Source: Epiperipatus broadwayi (lineage: Eukaryota > Onychophora > Udeonychophora > Euonychophora > Peripatidae). Taken from it: a stretch of DNA of 64,000 nucleotides. The DNA is taken from the NCBI GenBank assembly GCA_028023455.1, contig JAQFVV010012434.1, positions 8,649,761 through 8,713,760 of the forward strand, read 5' to 3'. Positions within the stretch are counted from its first letter, which is position 1. The number at the start of each line of letters is the position of its first letter. The notes under the pieces were generated by a model that was given only the letters and a program-made list of their open reading frames with translations, was not told where the DNA came from and did not search any database. Of the stretch, positions 12,901-26,989 are shown piece after piece. The translations under genes and the position numbers were made by a program.

Positions 12901-14490
12901 CTCTATTCCAGAATCTTCTATTATAAGCACGAGTGGTTAAGGGATGCTATCATTTGTCCAAATATTTTAGAATCCCCCTTCTCTACATTGGTGTTTTGCT
13001 TTGCTATCATCAGTTGATAGGATTTTAAACTGGAATTGATGCACTTATACTAATAACATGAAAATTTAAAAAAACTCTAGGGTTTTAAATCCAGATATAA
13101 TTCACTTGCATAGATCTTATATCATAGAAGTTTTCTTTTATGACAATTATAGATCTCATCTTTTGGCTAAGAAATTTAATACCAAGGGATTTTATTATAT
13201 TCCTGCTAATATGTTTCCAAGAGCACTTAGTATTATTTTAATGCCATTTAATGTACGCTTGAATAATTAATGGACACTGAATGGTATAAAGCTATAAAAC
13301 CCCATCTCCAGGCCCATTTCTTGTTTCTTCATTATTGGTGAAAACTAGAAATCAAACTTGAAACTTTTAGCAGTCATTTTTTACTTTTTTATATGATTCA
13401 AGTGAATATTCTGAAATTTTTAAAAATCTTTAGATATTTTATAGTAAGTGCATGTTCCAGCTTTGAATCTTGATCTTCATTAACAAAGTCAAAAGCCAGA
13501 TACTGATTTAGGAAGTGGAAATCATCTGTAGTCCATTAATCGCAGGTGGTACTTAGAGTAGGATGAAGATAACTGCTGTTGAAAATATGAGTCATACATG
13601 TGGGTATGAAGCCTAAAATATGTAGAAACTGATCTGATGTCAGATTTAAATAACTCTACAAATAATTTAGCCTGGAATCTACTTTTGTTTTTTTTGTTTT
13701 TAATTTTAAGGTATTAGTATGTGTAGTATAAGAGCATTAATTTCAGTTTGGTTCTTAGTTTTCAATGGCAAAGGTGAAAGTTGAAAATCAATCTGGATAT
13801 GGACATTTTAAAGTTCTCTATAATCTGTTTTCCATTGATTATTCAGATATACAGTAACTGGCTTTAGAATAAAGTAAAGGTAATGCTTTCATAAACTGAT
13901 TTATTTCCATTTTATAAAACAAGGCTTCTTACGATAGTTACAAGATATTGTTTTCGGCAAAAAAAGTGTTTTTTTGTTTTTTTTTTTCAAATCTTTAGGT
14001 AACAACAGTAGCAAAGGAAACAAAACATATTATACAAAAATCTTTATATATATAGTGTTAAAAAAAATCTTAAGAATATAATTGCATTTTTAAATTAATT
14101 ATTACTACTTAATCTACAACTGCAAAGTATGCTGTCATTTATTTAACAACATTCTCTTTAGATAAAAAGATTAATGATTATTGTTAATTATTTATCAAGC
14201 TAGAGATTATTATGTTTTTATTATCAAATATTGATTTTATTAAACTTTAATTAAAGATTAATATATTTATTCTTGTCAAACACAGTTTTATAGAGTGATG
14301 GTTCAATCAGAATAGCATTTTGAGGGTCATTTATCCTTTTTAGATTTTTTTGCTTATGTATTTGGTGTGTGTGTGGTGAAATAAAGTTTTTGAATATATC
14401 TTATATTAATTATGGATATGTGTGTGTATTTTTTTTTTACATTTACTTGTTAAGATAATAAAATACTAGTTTTTTACTTCACCTTTGATT
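9990..14490. other. AT-rich intron, no confident feature
   Basis: Fragments near 10270-10460 and 12540-13520 are a little GC-richer, and two phrases around 12640 and 13290 resemble each other loosely, suggesting old degenerate repeats. No frame, TIR or RNA gene could be supported. Confidence 0.4.
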
Positions 14491-14493
14491 AGT

Positions 14494-14689
14494 AAATAGT
14501 TTATATTGCGCTTTACGCAAAAAAGTGAAGCTTGTCTCAATCTTATCACATAAACCAAAACTAAACATTCAGTTAAAAGTAGGCTATGATTATGGAGACA
14601 CAAGGTCTCTGAAAGCGCTAAGCCATATAACTTGTAATAAGATTGAGACAAGCTTCACTTTTTTGCATAAAGCGCAATATAAACTATTT
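14494..14689. mobile_element. foldback element with ~53-bp arms
   Basis: Left arm 14494-14546 and right arm 14636-14689 are near-perfect inverted repeats (AATAGTTTATATTGCGCTTT on the left and its complement on the right). The ~90-bp loop holds a small hairpin, GAGAC (14595-14599) with GTCTC (14605-14609), followed by GAAA at 14611. The same loop design is seen in the elements at 28.0 and 31.2 kb. The two overlapping ORFs on opposite strands here are by-products of the palindrome. Confidence 0.75.
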
Positions 14690-14987
14690 GTTAAGATAAT
14701 ATTAATTCTATATGTATTTTTACTTAATATTGAAAAATCTTCTTTTATAACAGATTGTCTTAAGACTTTATTTGTGAAAATTATTTAATTGTACATGCAT
14801 ATTTGATTTTATATAGAGAGTATTTTAAATACAGTAACCTATATTACAACTTCATTTCCTATAATGTTTTGATTATATTTTTTATGGTTATTAAAATTCA
14901 AGAAACTTCTACATAAAGTAACATTGTTTTATTTTTTGTATAATTATAATATTTTTTATATTTGTGACCTTTTTTTATATTTTTCAG

Positions 14988-15026
14988 GATTATTTTAATG
15001 AAGCAGAAGATTTACTGAATTCTTAA
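14988..15026 (+). CDS. terminal coding exon of the host gene
   Basis: After a T-rich tract and CAG (14985-14987) the frame reads DYFNEAEDLLNS and then TAA at 15024-15026. It begins on a complete codon, compatible with the exon ending at 256, and would give an acidic C-terminus after a Lys/Glu-rich segment. Polyadenylation signals follow within 100 bases. Product unknown. The short length makes chance possible, but the acceptor, phase, stop and poly(A) signals together support it. Confidence 0.68.
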   Translation, partial: DYFNEAEDLLNS

Positions 15027-15039
15027 ATCACTCAGTGTA

Positions 15040-15107
15040 AATAAAATCAGGTTATTTCATTAGTTTAAATAAAAATTTATTTATTTTTGTATTTAAAAAC
15101 AAATAAA
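15040..15107 (+). terminator. candidate polyadenylation signals
   Basis: AATAAA occurs at 15040-15045, directly after the stop codon, and again at 15102-15107. The second leaves a more usual 3' UTR length. In such AT-rich sequence AATAAA is common, so only its position after the stop codon supports the call. Confidence 0.45.
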
Positions 15108-15109
15108 GA

Positions 15110-18100
15110 CAAATTTAAAAATTATTTGTTATCCAATAAATAAAATATTTGTATAAAAATGTTAATAGTAATTCTTATAAGAATTATTTATTTAAACACA
15201 TTTAAATTTATGAACCACCTATGGTTTTAAAAGAATTATTGATGGGTCAGTGCATGTCGATTTTCTAGTGAATGTGTGAAGAGTAGTTTCTTTCACAGTT
15301 TTACATATGTGATTGATTGTATAATTATTTTAATCTCAAAATATGTTTCTGTATATTAACTTTCCAAATATGCATTGAATATATCTACATTTAAGATTGT
15401 TTTTTTATATCCTTTGATTATTTTGAATTCTAGCCAATCATCTTCTATAACTGAATAGGGCCAAGATTCTTTTGTGAGTTTATATCTGAAATTCATAAAA
15501 TATGTAGTTGCTATTCTAGTGTCCAAATTAATCACAATAATTATTTAAAATTGCTGATTCATATGCAACTTTAAACGATTACTATCACTTTATTCAAGTA
15601 ATTTATGCATGCAAAAATTATGCAAAACCACATTTAAATTGTGACTAAATTAAAACTTCACCAATTGTTTTTTTTTTCATTAATCAAATAATTGGTTAAT
15701 AATAATAAAAAATAATCAGATATCATTTTGTAAAGATAATGCAAAAAGAAAGATTTTCACAATCTCAACATCCCATAATATTATGTCACAATCCATCACT
15801 AGCGAAGGCTGCATCATATTATAATTGTTTTTTTTTACAGTTGGCGCATAGAGACTCATTACTTATCCTTATTAATTTACAATTTTTGTCTTCTAGTTGG
15901 GATTAACTAATTATCTATTTATCAATCAACTATTGGATGATTAGTTGGATTGGCTATGATTATTTACCCAACAGCAGAATTTCAGATCTGTTTATGACCT
16001 GAAAAAATGTATCGCTTATTCCTCATTTGAATCTTAGATCATGAGAATGGCAGTTATATATACTAATCACTATGTACCAATGTTTTTTATACTGACTATA
16101 GTCATAAAGTAAACATAAAATAAGACTTTCTTTTTTATATGAAATTTTAATTATGTGACTTTTCAATAAAATGTTTGAAATATAGTTTTGCATAAATACT
16201 TTAAGAATTAAAATCAAGTAAATATATACGAAATGTTTTTTTTTTAATATGAAGTAATCATAGTAAGAATAATAAGTAAAAACACGATAATAACATATTA
16301 ATTGCAACACTATTTAAAAAAGTAATTGATTAAGTATAAACAATCTATTGTAACAGTCCGCATGTATAGTCTTCATATAGGATGCCATGAATGATGTAAT
16401 AAAAATTAAATTCATGATTGTATCCATTTCAAATAAGATAATTTAATATTTAAATATTAAATACAGATATAACTTAGACCAGTTTATTCCATCTTCACCT
16501 CTCTTGATTATTCCATTATGCTCAGTATTCAAACTCAGGGTGAATTTTGCACTTAACTCTCTTCAGGGGTCCATCAATATCCTGTAGTAATAATAATACT
16601 TAATATAATTTCAATAGATTCTCAAAATTACTTTCAACCAAGTTATGATGTTAAGTTAGGATGATATATATTGAACCGGGTGGTTGGTTTATGAGATCAT
16701 TGAGGGAGTGAACAAACTCTATATCTTTTAACTCTTTAATACAATAACTTTATGAAGGCAAAATTATAAGACTTTTGTACAAAATATGAGACAATTTATT
16801 CTTAATATATTTGATCTTCACCTGATATAATGTACGTATTGCTCCACCGTGGTGCCTTAAGCAGAGAAGAGAGTACTCAAAGAGCACCTGTATCCAAGCC
16901 AGCAGATATATATGTAAAATATATCTAACTGACCACATTTGAAGGAAACAGATTTTTTTCTCGACTGTTGAATTCAACACCTATCATCAAAGCACCTTTT
17001 TTGTTTCGGAGTAAACTCCAGGCACCAGTTAATTACCAAAGCAATTAACACGCTTTGAACAATGGCAACTAATTCAGTGCCTAAACATCCCATAACTAGC
17101 TCAGTCAATTGTAATAGAATAACAAATTGTTGCTTGAATAGTGGTAAAAAAGAATTGACTGACAAAATTAAGCTTCAAAATAATTTATTTAACTAAACAT
17201 TTATTATTCTACTTTTAATTATGTATACGAAACTTATTTAAATGAACAAGGACTTATCATAACTTCAGGCTCACACATATATAATAGCAATATAATATAA
17301 CAAAGAATTAAATAATATTTGACATTTAAAATACATGAAATCAATATAACATATCCTAAAGCATTAACACACATGACATTTCAAAACATGCACATCAACA
17401 GTTCTTTCTGCATGCTATAGAGTTCACTATTATTTGATTCTGGGAGGCTTCAAACTATTGCAATGGCTACTTTAATTATAAATGGAAATAAGAAAATGTT
17501 ACTTAGGATTTTAGAACGTGGATACTTCTTGCTGTTTGCTGTGAACTTCATTGGACTTTGTCTTCTTGCTGGTTGTTACTTCACATGAAATTATTTCCAG
17601 CTGGCTAGATTCAAGATTTTATGCTTTGTATTCCTTGGAATTATTCTATAAGTCAGTTAGATATTGACAGCAGATTTTCAGGTTGTTAGGCAGGCATTAC
17701 TGTTTCCAGGCAGGTTGGCTGTTTTATCGGACTCAGGCTGGAGAAAAGTCATATGATTCCGAGGCTTTTAACACTGCATTGTCAACTGATCGATTGACTG
17801 ATTGACGACTGATTTAATCTGAACTGAACTGATCATGATGAAAAAAAATGGACTTTATTAGGATAGCCTGTTGTCATTTTGGTGTCCGCCAGCTATATTT
17901 GTTGTTGAAATTCCTTAGATAAGCTTTTAATCCTATTGTTGGAAATCTTTTAATTAGTGGCCATTGCAACTTGTTTTTGTGGATTTTTAATTAGTAGTCA
18001 TTGCACATTTTGTTTTTACATTTTAACTCCTATATCATTTTTTAATATTTAACACGCACATTTATTTTATCAGCAAGCACTCATTTTGCTATGTTTAAAA

Positions 18101-21100
18101 TCACTTTGGCATTTACACACATATATATTTCTAAAATCAAGTTTTAGTTTTTTTTAAGATTACCTTTTTTTTTTTCTTTGAATAGTTTTAAACAAAAAGA
18201 GAGATTTATTCTTAAACTTTTGTCAAGTTAAACCTTCTCCCTCTTCTAATTAATTAATAGTAACTTTTATAAATTATTTCATTTTTTAATAAAAAACATC
18301 TTTAAACTTTTTAAAAAAAACAGTCTCTCAAACTGAATCGTACAACTTTTATTGATTTTTTTTTTTTATCAAGCTGTATTTTATTTAAACTACTAATAAT
18401 AGAAAATAAAACTCTTTAGACTTTTACAAATTTATTATTTATTAACCTTTGCGTTATTTATGAGAATTTTATTTCAATAATTATAAACATAATTTTGATG
18501 AATGTTCAATAGCGTTACAATATATATATATATAGGTATGTGTATTCAATCTTACTTTATTATGAAAATAAAATAAATAATTTAAATAAATCAGAGATTT
18601 TTTTTAAAATAAAAAACAATTAACAATATTTATTAACTGACATCAATTTAAATTTATTTTTATATATCAAAATTTATAATTATTAGTGCTTTACATATAT
18701 TTCTACTATATTAGTACATAAAATTTAAAATGTTTCCTTCCCAAATACCCATATTAGATATGCATCATAACACAAATAATATTTAATAGGTTATAAAACA
18801 ATTTAATGAAATTTTATAATTTCAAAAATTATAATAGTACTAACTAACTAAATTTAAATTAAATAATATAAGTATAAATGAAGGCTTTTGTAATATCGAG
18901 TCCTTTTGAGGGAATTCCATTTTTATAATAAAAAAACATCTATATATAGTCCCTATCGTTGAAAGAAAAGACCTTTCATCCAATGAAATTAGTCATACGA
19001 ATAATAAATAAACAAATATTACCAAATTAATCAAGTTAGTAATAAACAAAAATTCTGTTTTGTCATAAATGAATGAATTTAATATGAAGAACAATAAAAT
19101 TTTACCTTCATATTAAGTTTACTTATTACCCTGATCAAGTGAGTTTACAAGGAAGACCTAAATTTTATTAAATAAATAAAAATATTTAACCCAATGATCT
19201 TTCAATTTTCTTTTCATCTAATGATTTTCCAAACTGGATTATTCCATCGTAAGTAGATTTTAGAAGCAAAGGAAATAAAATTAGATATTTATGGATGATG
19301 ATATGCAAAGATGATCTGATGTATTAAAAGTTTATGGTATTCTCCTATTTATTTCCATAATTTGAATAATAATGTTCATTAAGAATAAAGTTATCTATTT
19401 TCCAATCATCGGTAAGGCAATCAGTATACTCCATTGTTCATAAATATTCCTCTCGCATGATGTTGACATCCTTTTTCATAAATCATCTCGCTATAAATTG
19501 AAGTTTAATATTGAATTATATAGATGAAATATATATATATTAGGTATTTCAGTAGGAATAAGTGATTAAACTGCTTTGGTTAAAACAATAGCATTTGAAC
19601 CTATGGCAAATTGTCTTTAATCATGATGCATTTTATATAACTTGGAATCTTCTTAAAATAATTTGTTTAGCTATATAAATATTTTTTGATAATATTTATC
19701 TTCCTTAAAATTCAAGTTTAGAATGATATCGTTAAGAATTTCTCTAATTATTATATCAAAAATAATTTAGTTTTTGAAATTGTTATTAATTATACTAAAG
19801 AATAATTTATGTCTATTTTTTTGAGTGATATTGGAGTTCTCTACTAACAAAGAGTTTATAAACAAGGAAAATTCGTTCAAACTATTGATTCATATTTTTA
19901 ATGTGTTCGGAATTCGAACACAGCAAAATAACTATGCATAGTGACTAGTTCATTTGTAAAAGATAGAATTAATTTGGAAATTATTTGATTTAGCTTTTAT
20001 AGTAGAATCGACTTCTGGCAATTAGAATGTGTTAAATTACTATTTTATTTCACAATTTTGTATTCGATTATTGTTGAAAGCATCATAATTAATAATTATA
20101 TAATTGAGTTCTAATTTTATTTCCTTTGCATTTAGTTGCTAAGATATAACTTGACCTAAGGTTATCTGTATGGTTTGTGTCTTGATTAGTGATATTAGTC
20201 AACTTAAATAATTATTATATATATATGATTGATTGAAAAATAATCATTTTAATATTTGATTTCATTAAAACAACTATTTATTTGACTTTACTTTTGTTAT
20301 TAAACTTTTATAGTCTAACATTTAAGTTATATATGTGTTTATATGGGTATTTTAATGTAAAAGGATAAGATATTTTTAAGTTTATGCTTTGATATTGCAC
20401 ATAAACAAGTGAGCTTAATATCCATTTACAGCAATAAATATATTAACTAATATCTTAAAAATATTTTAGCAATAAGACCAAATGCAAATCTGTAAATTCC
20501 AGAAAGCCATCTGTTTATGGTAGATGTATTTTAGTATAGCTATAAAAATAAATAATATTTTAGTAAGGAAGCCAAATATAAATCCATACATTTTATTTTT
20601 TTATCAATTTTTTCTTTGATCATTGACAAATGGTATGTGGCCTTATCTGTTATTAGTTAGATCTCATGCTTTTGTTGTAGTTTTACTGATTGATGAATTC
20701 AGAAAATATCAACTATCGTAAAGAGTTGTAGTAATAATAATATCTATTCACAAAATAATAAGATAGTTATGGTCATATTTGTAATAGTAATTTTGTTAAT
20801 AATATTAGTGAGAGAATAATTCCATCTAATGAATCAAAAAAATCATTTGAGCTTGAGACAATTTGTCTTGGAAAATTTCACAAAACAAGATAATGCCAAA
20901 TGATAATGTGTGAAAATAAAATCAAAGCAACAAAATAAACAAGAGAAATTTCAAATATCAAGATAAAGTGAAAGTGTTTGGGTTTTTTTTTTTTAAGTTT
21001 TTTTTTCTCTTGTCTACTTATAAAAAATATTTACTTTTGCTGATTTTTTTTACCATTAAAAATTGCTTTGTTTTTTTCAGCAAGTCTCATGATTTTGTAC

Positions 21101-22600
21101 TATGTTAGAATTTTGATCAAAAACATAAAAGTATTTTAGGTTAATAAATTTGTATTTTATTTTTTATGTGGTTTTCATGATAATTCTTCATGAGGACAAT
21201 AACATTATAATTTGTAGAAGAAATAGATTGTAATTTCTAGAGGATTTTCTTTTTCTTTTTTGAATTGTTGGATTTAAAGCCTGTAAATATTTTATTAAAA
21301 TTGTAAACATAATTCTCTATTGAAACAGTGTTTTGTGAGTTTAACAAGAAAAGATTATTAATTTATAAAGTGTTTGACTTGCTGTTTCGATATTTATGGT
21401 CAAATTCATAGCTCTAGTAATGGTGACAGGATGTTGTATGTTGTTTATATAATGGATAGATAATATTTAAATATGCTAACAATTATGTAACTATTTCATT
21501 TATATATTTCATTTCTTTGATAATGGGATGCGTGGTTTTTTTTTTATTGATTGCATGAGAATTATTTGCAATAAACCATGCCTCCTTAATTTTACACTAC
21601 GTCATTTTGCTTCGAACATACTATAGTAACTCACTGAATTTAACCGTATTCCATCTCTTGTTTCAAGAACACTTGACTTTTATTTCGAACTAGCTTTAGC
21701 ATGGATATATAGATATCTGTGCTGTGCCACCCTAGTTGCACTGTTTGCACATGACTCCCCAAAGTACCCAAGATCAATAAAAAGGAATCATGCATACCAT
21801 TATTAAAGAAATGGAATTAGTTAATTAAATATTTACATAAATGTTAGCATAATTAAATATTATCTAACCATTATATAAACAATATTCTGCCATCATTATT
21901 AGAGCTATGAATCTGAACGTAAACACCGAAAGCATGCTCAGCAATTCAAATGTTCTATAAATCTATAATCTTTTTTTGTTTAACATGCAAAATGCTATTT
22001 AAATAAGAACTGAGGTAAAGAATCATTGTATGGTAAACATACTACATGTGAGATGAATAAGTTATAGTAGTTCTAGTAATTATTAATTGCATGATTTAAT
22101 TATTAAGACAACAACAAAAAGACTAAGGATTTTGAATTTTGTTAATTCCCATTGTCATTACTCACATAAGTTACCTCCATTTATTTTCACAAAGTATTAC
22201 TGATGCAGATTGCAGAAAGGAGTTTATTATTAACTGAAAAGAGAACCTTTGAGGTGTTAAAGAAACTGAGCAGGACAAGTTTTTAATGTTTACTCGGTGC
22301 ATTTTTCTCATTGCAGATGATATTATTATATGATTATTCATATAATAAATGAAACATCAGCCAACTTGGTGAATTTATTGGTTTTTTATTCTTTGAATTT
22401 AGAACTTAGAAATGCTATGTTTTTTCTAGTTGCCAACTAGTTCTTAACTGATGTATTTGTTAAATTTTCATAAAATGTTCTTTTGTTTTTTTAATTTTTA
22501 ATCATTACTACCATGCCCCTCATTTTCAGGAGCCTATGTAATAGTCTTTAAAAACAAGAGTTGATAATAAAAAGCAGAGATATTAAAGAATTTTCTGATT
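15110..22600. other. intergenic AT-rich sequence, no gene seen
   Basis: No long frame or splice-bounded coding segment was found. A GC-richer island at 17400-17910 and the short duplication at 17947-18017 are the only distinct structure. The island may be part of an unrecognised retroelement. Confidence 0.4.
17947..18017 (+). repeat. short tandem duplication
   Basis: TTTTAATTAGTGGCCATTGCA and the related TTTTTAATTAGTAGTCATTGCA lie about 38-40 bp apart, each followed by a TTGTTTTT tract. Two imperfect copies only. Confidence 0.5.
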
Positions 22601-25600
22601 GTGGATTAGGCTGCCATATGATAATGACCTTTTATTTAGATATCTACAATTGCAGATCACTTTCAAATAAAAGAAGATTGTGTGACTTTGAATTATTGTC
22701 TAATAATAAATGAAACATTGTAGGTCTTTGTAAAATTAGAAAAGTAGGAGAAAAGTTGAAATGTGGACATGTATTTGACTAATAGTGGCACAAATAATGA
22801 TAGCACTAGTGGAATGAGATTAATTATAAATAAAAAAATGGAACGATAGAGTAGCAAGATTAGGTATTGAATTTAATGGAATATATTAAAAATAAATAAT
22901 TGGGATTTATGCTCTAACAAATTATTTTTGTAGTGAAGAAATAGGATTTTTGATACAAAAAGCTTTTGGTTACACTAACATTATTTTAAAATTGTCATGA
23001 AAAGCTATAATATTAGAACTGAAAAGTTATTGAAAGTTCTGTGAGTAAATTTGTTTATGAAGACAGACTTGTGGAATTTGCAGAAAAACCATATGTAGTG
23101 AATTCTTTCTTTAAAAGAACTGTACATGGAAGCATTTGACTAATACGGAATACATATTTTAAGATATGTAATTTTTGTAATAGATTCAATCCAGAATGGG
23201 AACATTGAACTGTTAGATGTAATACATAGTAATGCAAAGCAAGAAAGATAGAAACTAATAAGAAAGACAATATTAACAGTTGATATATTTAGCTTTTAGA
23301 AACACCCCCAAAGAATTTAAATCAAAATGTTTTTAAATATTAACAGATTTGAATGAGTCCACTAAGAAAATAACTAATACTCCATAAGAATTGCAACATA
23401 GATAACTAATATAAAAAGAGCAGTAATTCATTACTAAATTTTTAAATGAGATGATAATGTATGAAGAAGGAATATGAAAATATTAAAAAGTAATATATTA
23501 ATAACTGAATAACCATTAAAACATCATGTAATTGTCTTTTCTTATGCTTACACTAGCTATTGTAGCAAATTTTTCTATATAATAATGCCAATTAGTGCAA
23601 GTTCTAGTAATCAATAGATCCTAGAAGGTTGTGCATTTTAATTCCTATTCAGTTCCTTCTCATCCAATACCCCCAGACTAGTTACTAGCTTATTGTTACA
23701 TTTTTATTTACTATTGTCAAACTCACTCCACTCATAACTTTGGCACCATCGACCTCAGATAAATACAATTATGATTATTACTAATCATTTTGGCTTTCAT
23801 CAGTGAGGAGTCTTGAATTTAGTGGATACTGGAAGGGTGCATTAGAATCAGAGATTCAGGTGTACTGTTCATCATAAATAAAAGTCGTAAACTAAAAATT
23901 AGTCTGGGGATATTGGCTGAGAAGACACTGAATAGGGATTAAAATGCAAAACTTTGCATTTATTATTATTAGAACTTGCACTAGGTGGCGCTATTGCGCA
24001 GAAAAAAGATTGCTTCTGTTTTAAAGAATTGAATAACTGTAATTCTACAAAAAGTTATAAAAAGAAATTAATGATGATATAAAAAAAAAATTGAATTAAA
24101 AAAGGAAGCGAAAAGATCTCAAAGGTATAAAACATCTTGTTATTGAAAAGGAAATCTTGTTTCAGCAATAAGATGTAAAGATGGCACTTCACCTAAAATG
24201 AAGGGTGGTATTATGAAATATGTTGAGGAGTTCTTAAAAAAATTATGTAATAATAAAAATCAAGAAAACAAAGTAACTTATATTTGCAATGACTTCTGAA
24301 ATGCCAAACTTTTTAAATGAAGAAGCTCCAGAAAATGATAAAATTGTTATTGATATTTTAAGTAAACTTGGTTAAGAAATAAAGTAATTGGAGAAACTAT
24401 ATACAAAATGTTTAAATAATAAAGCATACCAGGTGGTTGTAAGAATGCTTTAATAGTATTGATATTCAAGAAAGTAAAAAAAGCTATTAAATATTACAGA
24501 TCTATCAGTCTTTTATCTTTTTCACGTCCTACAGAATTATTATTAAGATAATTATGACTTGTTTACAGCAAACTTTGGACTCAAAACATTAAAAAGAACA
24601 ATCTGGATTCAAAATTAATTTTAGCACAATAAATCAAGTCAAGTATTAAGAAAAGTTAAAGAAGGGACCATTGAGTATGATTTGCTGTCATGGTTTAGAT
24701 TTTTAAATTATGAAAAGACTTTATTCTATAAGTATATCCATGGTGTTTAAAGCTTTTGATCTCAAAATATAGATTTTCATATTCTAAAGAATATCAAAAT
24801 GCAAAAGCAATTATTAAATTACATAGAGACACAAAATAACATTTATATGGTAAGATAATTCTATATCCCCAAAACTTCTCCACAATTTATGAAAAGTATC
24901 TTGTGAATTAAAATGGGAAGCTAAAAATAATATATGGAGATTATTATATATAAGTCATCTGGATTTTGCAGAGGATGTAATTGTTTTTGCAAATAATGCT
25001 TCAAGAAATGTTACAAGAATTATCAGATTGAAAAAAAGGCTAAAGTTAGGTGCTAAAAGAGTAATAATATTCACAGGTTTTTATAGAAGAAAATAAAGAT
25101 TGATAATCATGAATTTGAAATTAATAGTTACAACTGGAAACATAATAGATTAAATTAGTTATAGAATTTACTTTAGTGTTTTTAGTTGGAATAATCTATT
25201 ATTAAAAGAAAACAAGTATTTGAAAAAAAAGTTTTGTGTTTTATCAGTTCTCACATATGATCTGAAACTTAGATATTTGATAGATGAGCAATTCATGAAC
25301 ACAGAAAAATTTAGAGATGTATGTTGGTAATAACAGGAAAGATCAAAACTATGTGAATGAGAGAATAAATGAGTATCATTGAAAGAATTAAAAACCTAAA
25401 ATTTAGGTGGTCTGGAAATATTGTTGAAGAGGTAACAATAGATAACTAACTGAGTCTTAAATTGGATCCCAAGAGATTGCAAAACATATAAAAAGAGACT
25501 ACTTGTAAGATGGATGGATGAAATAAAGAAATTTACTGTAATGATGGAAAATGTAAAAGTTGTGGGTTTGAAAAGCAGGATTAAACTTTGAATGTTTTCT

Positions 25601-25640
25601 CCTGCATAGAATTGATAATGATTGAAAATAATGCTGGTTA
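22600..25640 (+). pseudogene. decayed APE-type LINE (non-LTR retrotransposon)
   Basis: Family motifs survive in order across three frames. Endonuclease N-terminus YNCRSLSNKRRL starts at 22645, followed by NIVGLCKIRK. RT block YYRSISLLS lies near 24491. FLNYEKTL is at about 24700, where KAFD-type residues are expected. LDFAEDVIVFAN, in place of the FADD catalytic box, is at about 24960. The C-terminal RWMDEIKKF is at about 25507. Stops and frameshifts break every segment, and a MITE interrupts it at about 23571-24005. Motif order, with an AP endonuclease ahead of RT, places it among APE-encoding LINEs, perhaps RTE-like. The exact ends are not defined. Confidence 0.72.
23571..24005. mobile_element. 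MITE with ~100-bp TIRs, inserted in the LINE
   Basis: Left arm 23571-23672 and right arm 23908-24005 are imperfect inverted repeats sharing TAGTGCAAGTTCTA, TGCATTTTAAT and CTATTCAGT. The right terminus carries CTAGGTGGCGCTATTGCGC, resembling the termini of the 1.5 and 46.6 kb MITEs. The interior shares phrases (ctccac..., tttcatcagtgaggag) with repeats near 33.5 and 48.3 kb. It lies between LINE endonuclease and RT segments, so it probably inserted after the LINE. Confidence 0.65.
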
Positions 25641-26224
25641 ATACTAATGACCAAAATGAATTTGTAAGTCATACAAATGATAATAAGCTGCTCCAAACAT
25701 TCCATAAAAATAATAACTGTAGGAACTTATGATAAATAACATCATTATATGTTACATCGATTATGATTAAGTATATATTTATATATTAAAAAAAAAAAGA
25801 TTTATATGAATCGGTATGTTATGTTAAAGGCCACAATAATAATATGATTTATTGCACATTAGTAATAAATCTTTCATATTTTATTTCAATATGGTATAAT
25901 TATTTATTAAATTTTCATAAAGTCTTGAATAGTGATTGTGAGATTTCGTCATATTTAAATTCATAATCAGTATTAAAATATGCAATGTTGAAATAAACCA
26001 AAGGAAATTTTATTATTATTGTGAAATTTGTTAACTTTATTTTGTGGGTGTGTGTTCTATAAATATATATGCATGTCACATGAATTATGCTTCCATGATT
26101 TTTCAGTAATGAATGCTGATTAAAAAATAGTATTGGAGGAGGAGCATTATTTTGTGTCAGGGTTTCCTGATTTCTACAATAGAAAACGCCATCTAAACCC
26201 ATTCATGCCTGCTTAGTCATATTG

Positions 26225-26300
26225 TTAGCTGAGAGGTCAGTGCAAGCAAGCAGTTGGTTGCAGATGGTTGTTGCGGGTTCGCCGAGGCTGATGGTATGAC
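26225..26300 (+). repeat. possible tRNA-derived SINE head
   Basis: TTAGCTGAGAGGTCAG (26225-26240) resembles a pol III A box, and GCGGGTTCGCCGAGGC (26273-26288) resembles a B box. Spacing is tRNA-like, and an A-rich run follows about 25 bp later. No acceptor stem or full cloverleaf could be drawn, so it is not called a tRNA gene. Confidence 0.35.
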
Positions 26301-26989
26301 ATGGAAAAAAAATATGAGTATGTAAAATTAGAATAGGCTTAAAATGTAACTTTAAAATCTAAGTTAAAATATTCTCATCGGTGTTCTCCACTTCATTGGA
26401 TAGCTTTTCATTTATATTTATAATAGCATCAACAAGCGACTATTAATTTAAGAGAGAAAATTAAATCTAGTAAATTATTCACTTTCAGAAAAACGTTAGT
26501 TATATAATTTGAAATTAAGTATATATATATTATTCTTCAGTCATATTTTTTCATTATTTTAAAACTTTCTACTGTAATAAATTTTAATTTGAAAAGAAAA
26601 TCAATTTTAAGATAAAATCCTTTAACTCTGCAGAAATCCGTAATCAGAAAAATTGCACCAGAGATCGCCTATGTTGAAATGCAAAAAAATAATAATAAAA
26701 TATATGATTTTTTTATTTATTTTCAGTTTCAGTCTAGACATTATTACATAAAAAAATATAAATATCATGATCAAAAAATTGCAGCAATGTTTTCATGTTT
26801 CCTAGAGATATATTCATTATGAATATATGCTCAAATGCAAAAAATAAAAATTGTGCAGATTTGCTTTTATTATATTTATATAATGAAATACGTGATTTTG
26901 TATTTATTTCCACTTACAATCTAGAAATTATTTTCAGAATTACACCAACGCTAATTTTTGACTTTGCTCTATCTCATATAAAATTTACT

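Larger units (their letters stand above)
257..14987 (+). other. large intron filled with mobile elements
   Basis: The interval between the two exons starts with GTGAGT and ends with a T-rich tract and CAG. It holds a TIR element, a MITE, a Penelope-like fragment, a solo LTR in antisense orientation and a foldback element. No further exon with a convincing frame and borders was found inside it, but short exons could be missed by eye. Confidence 0.5.

Noticed and set aside
17170-18540. Possible further long LTR (GC-richer island with an A-rich block)
   Set aside because: No TGTACCC or AGGGTACA ends, no CCAAT-TATA pair in the right spacing and no colinear match to the known LTRs were found.
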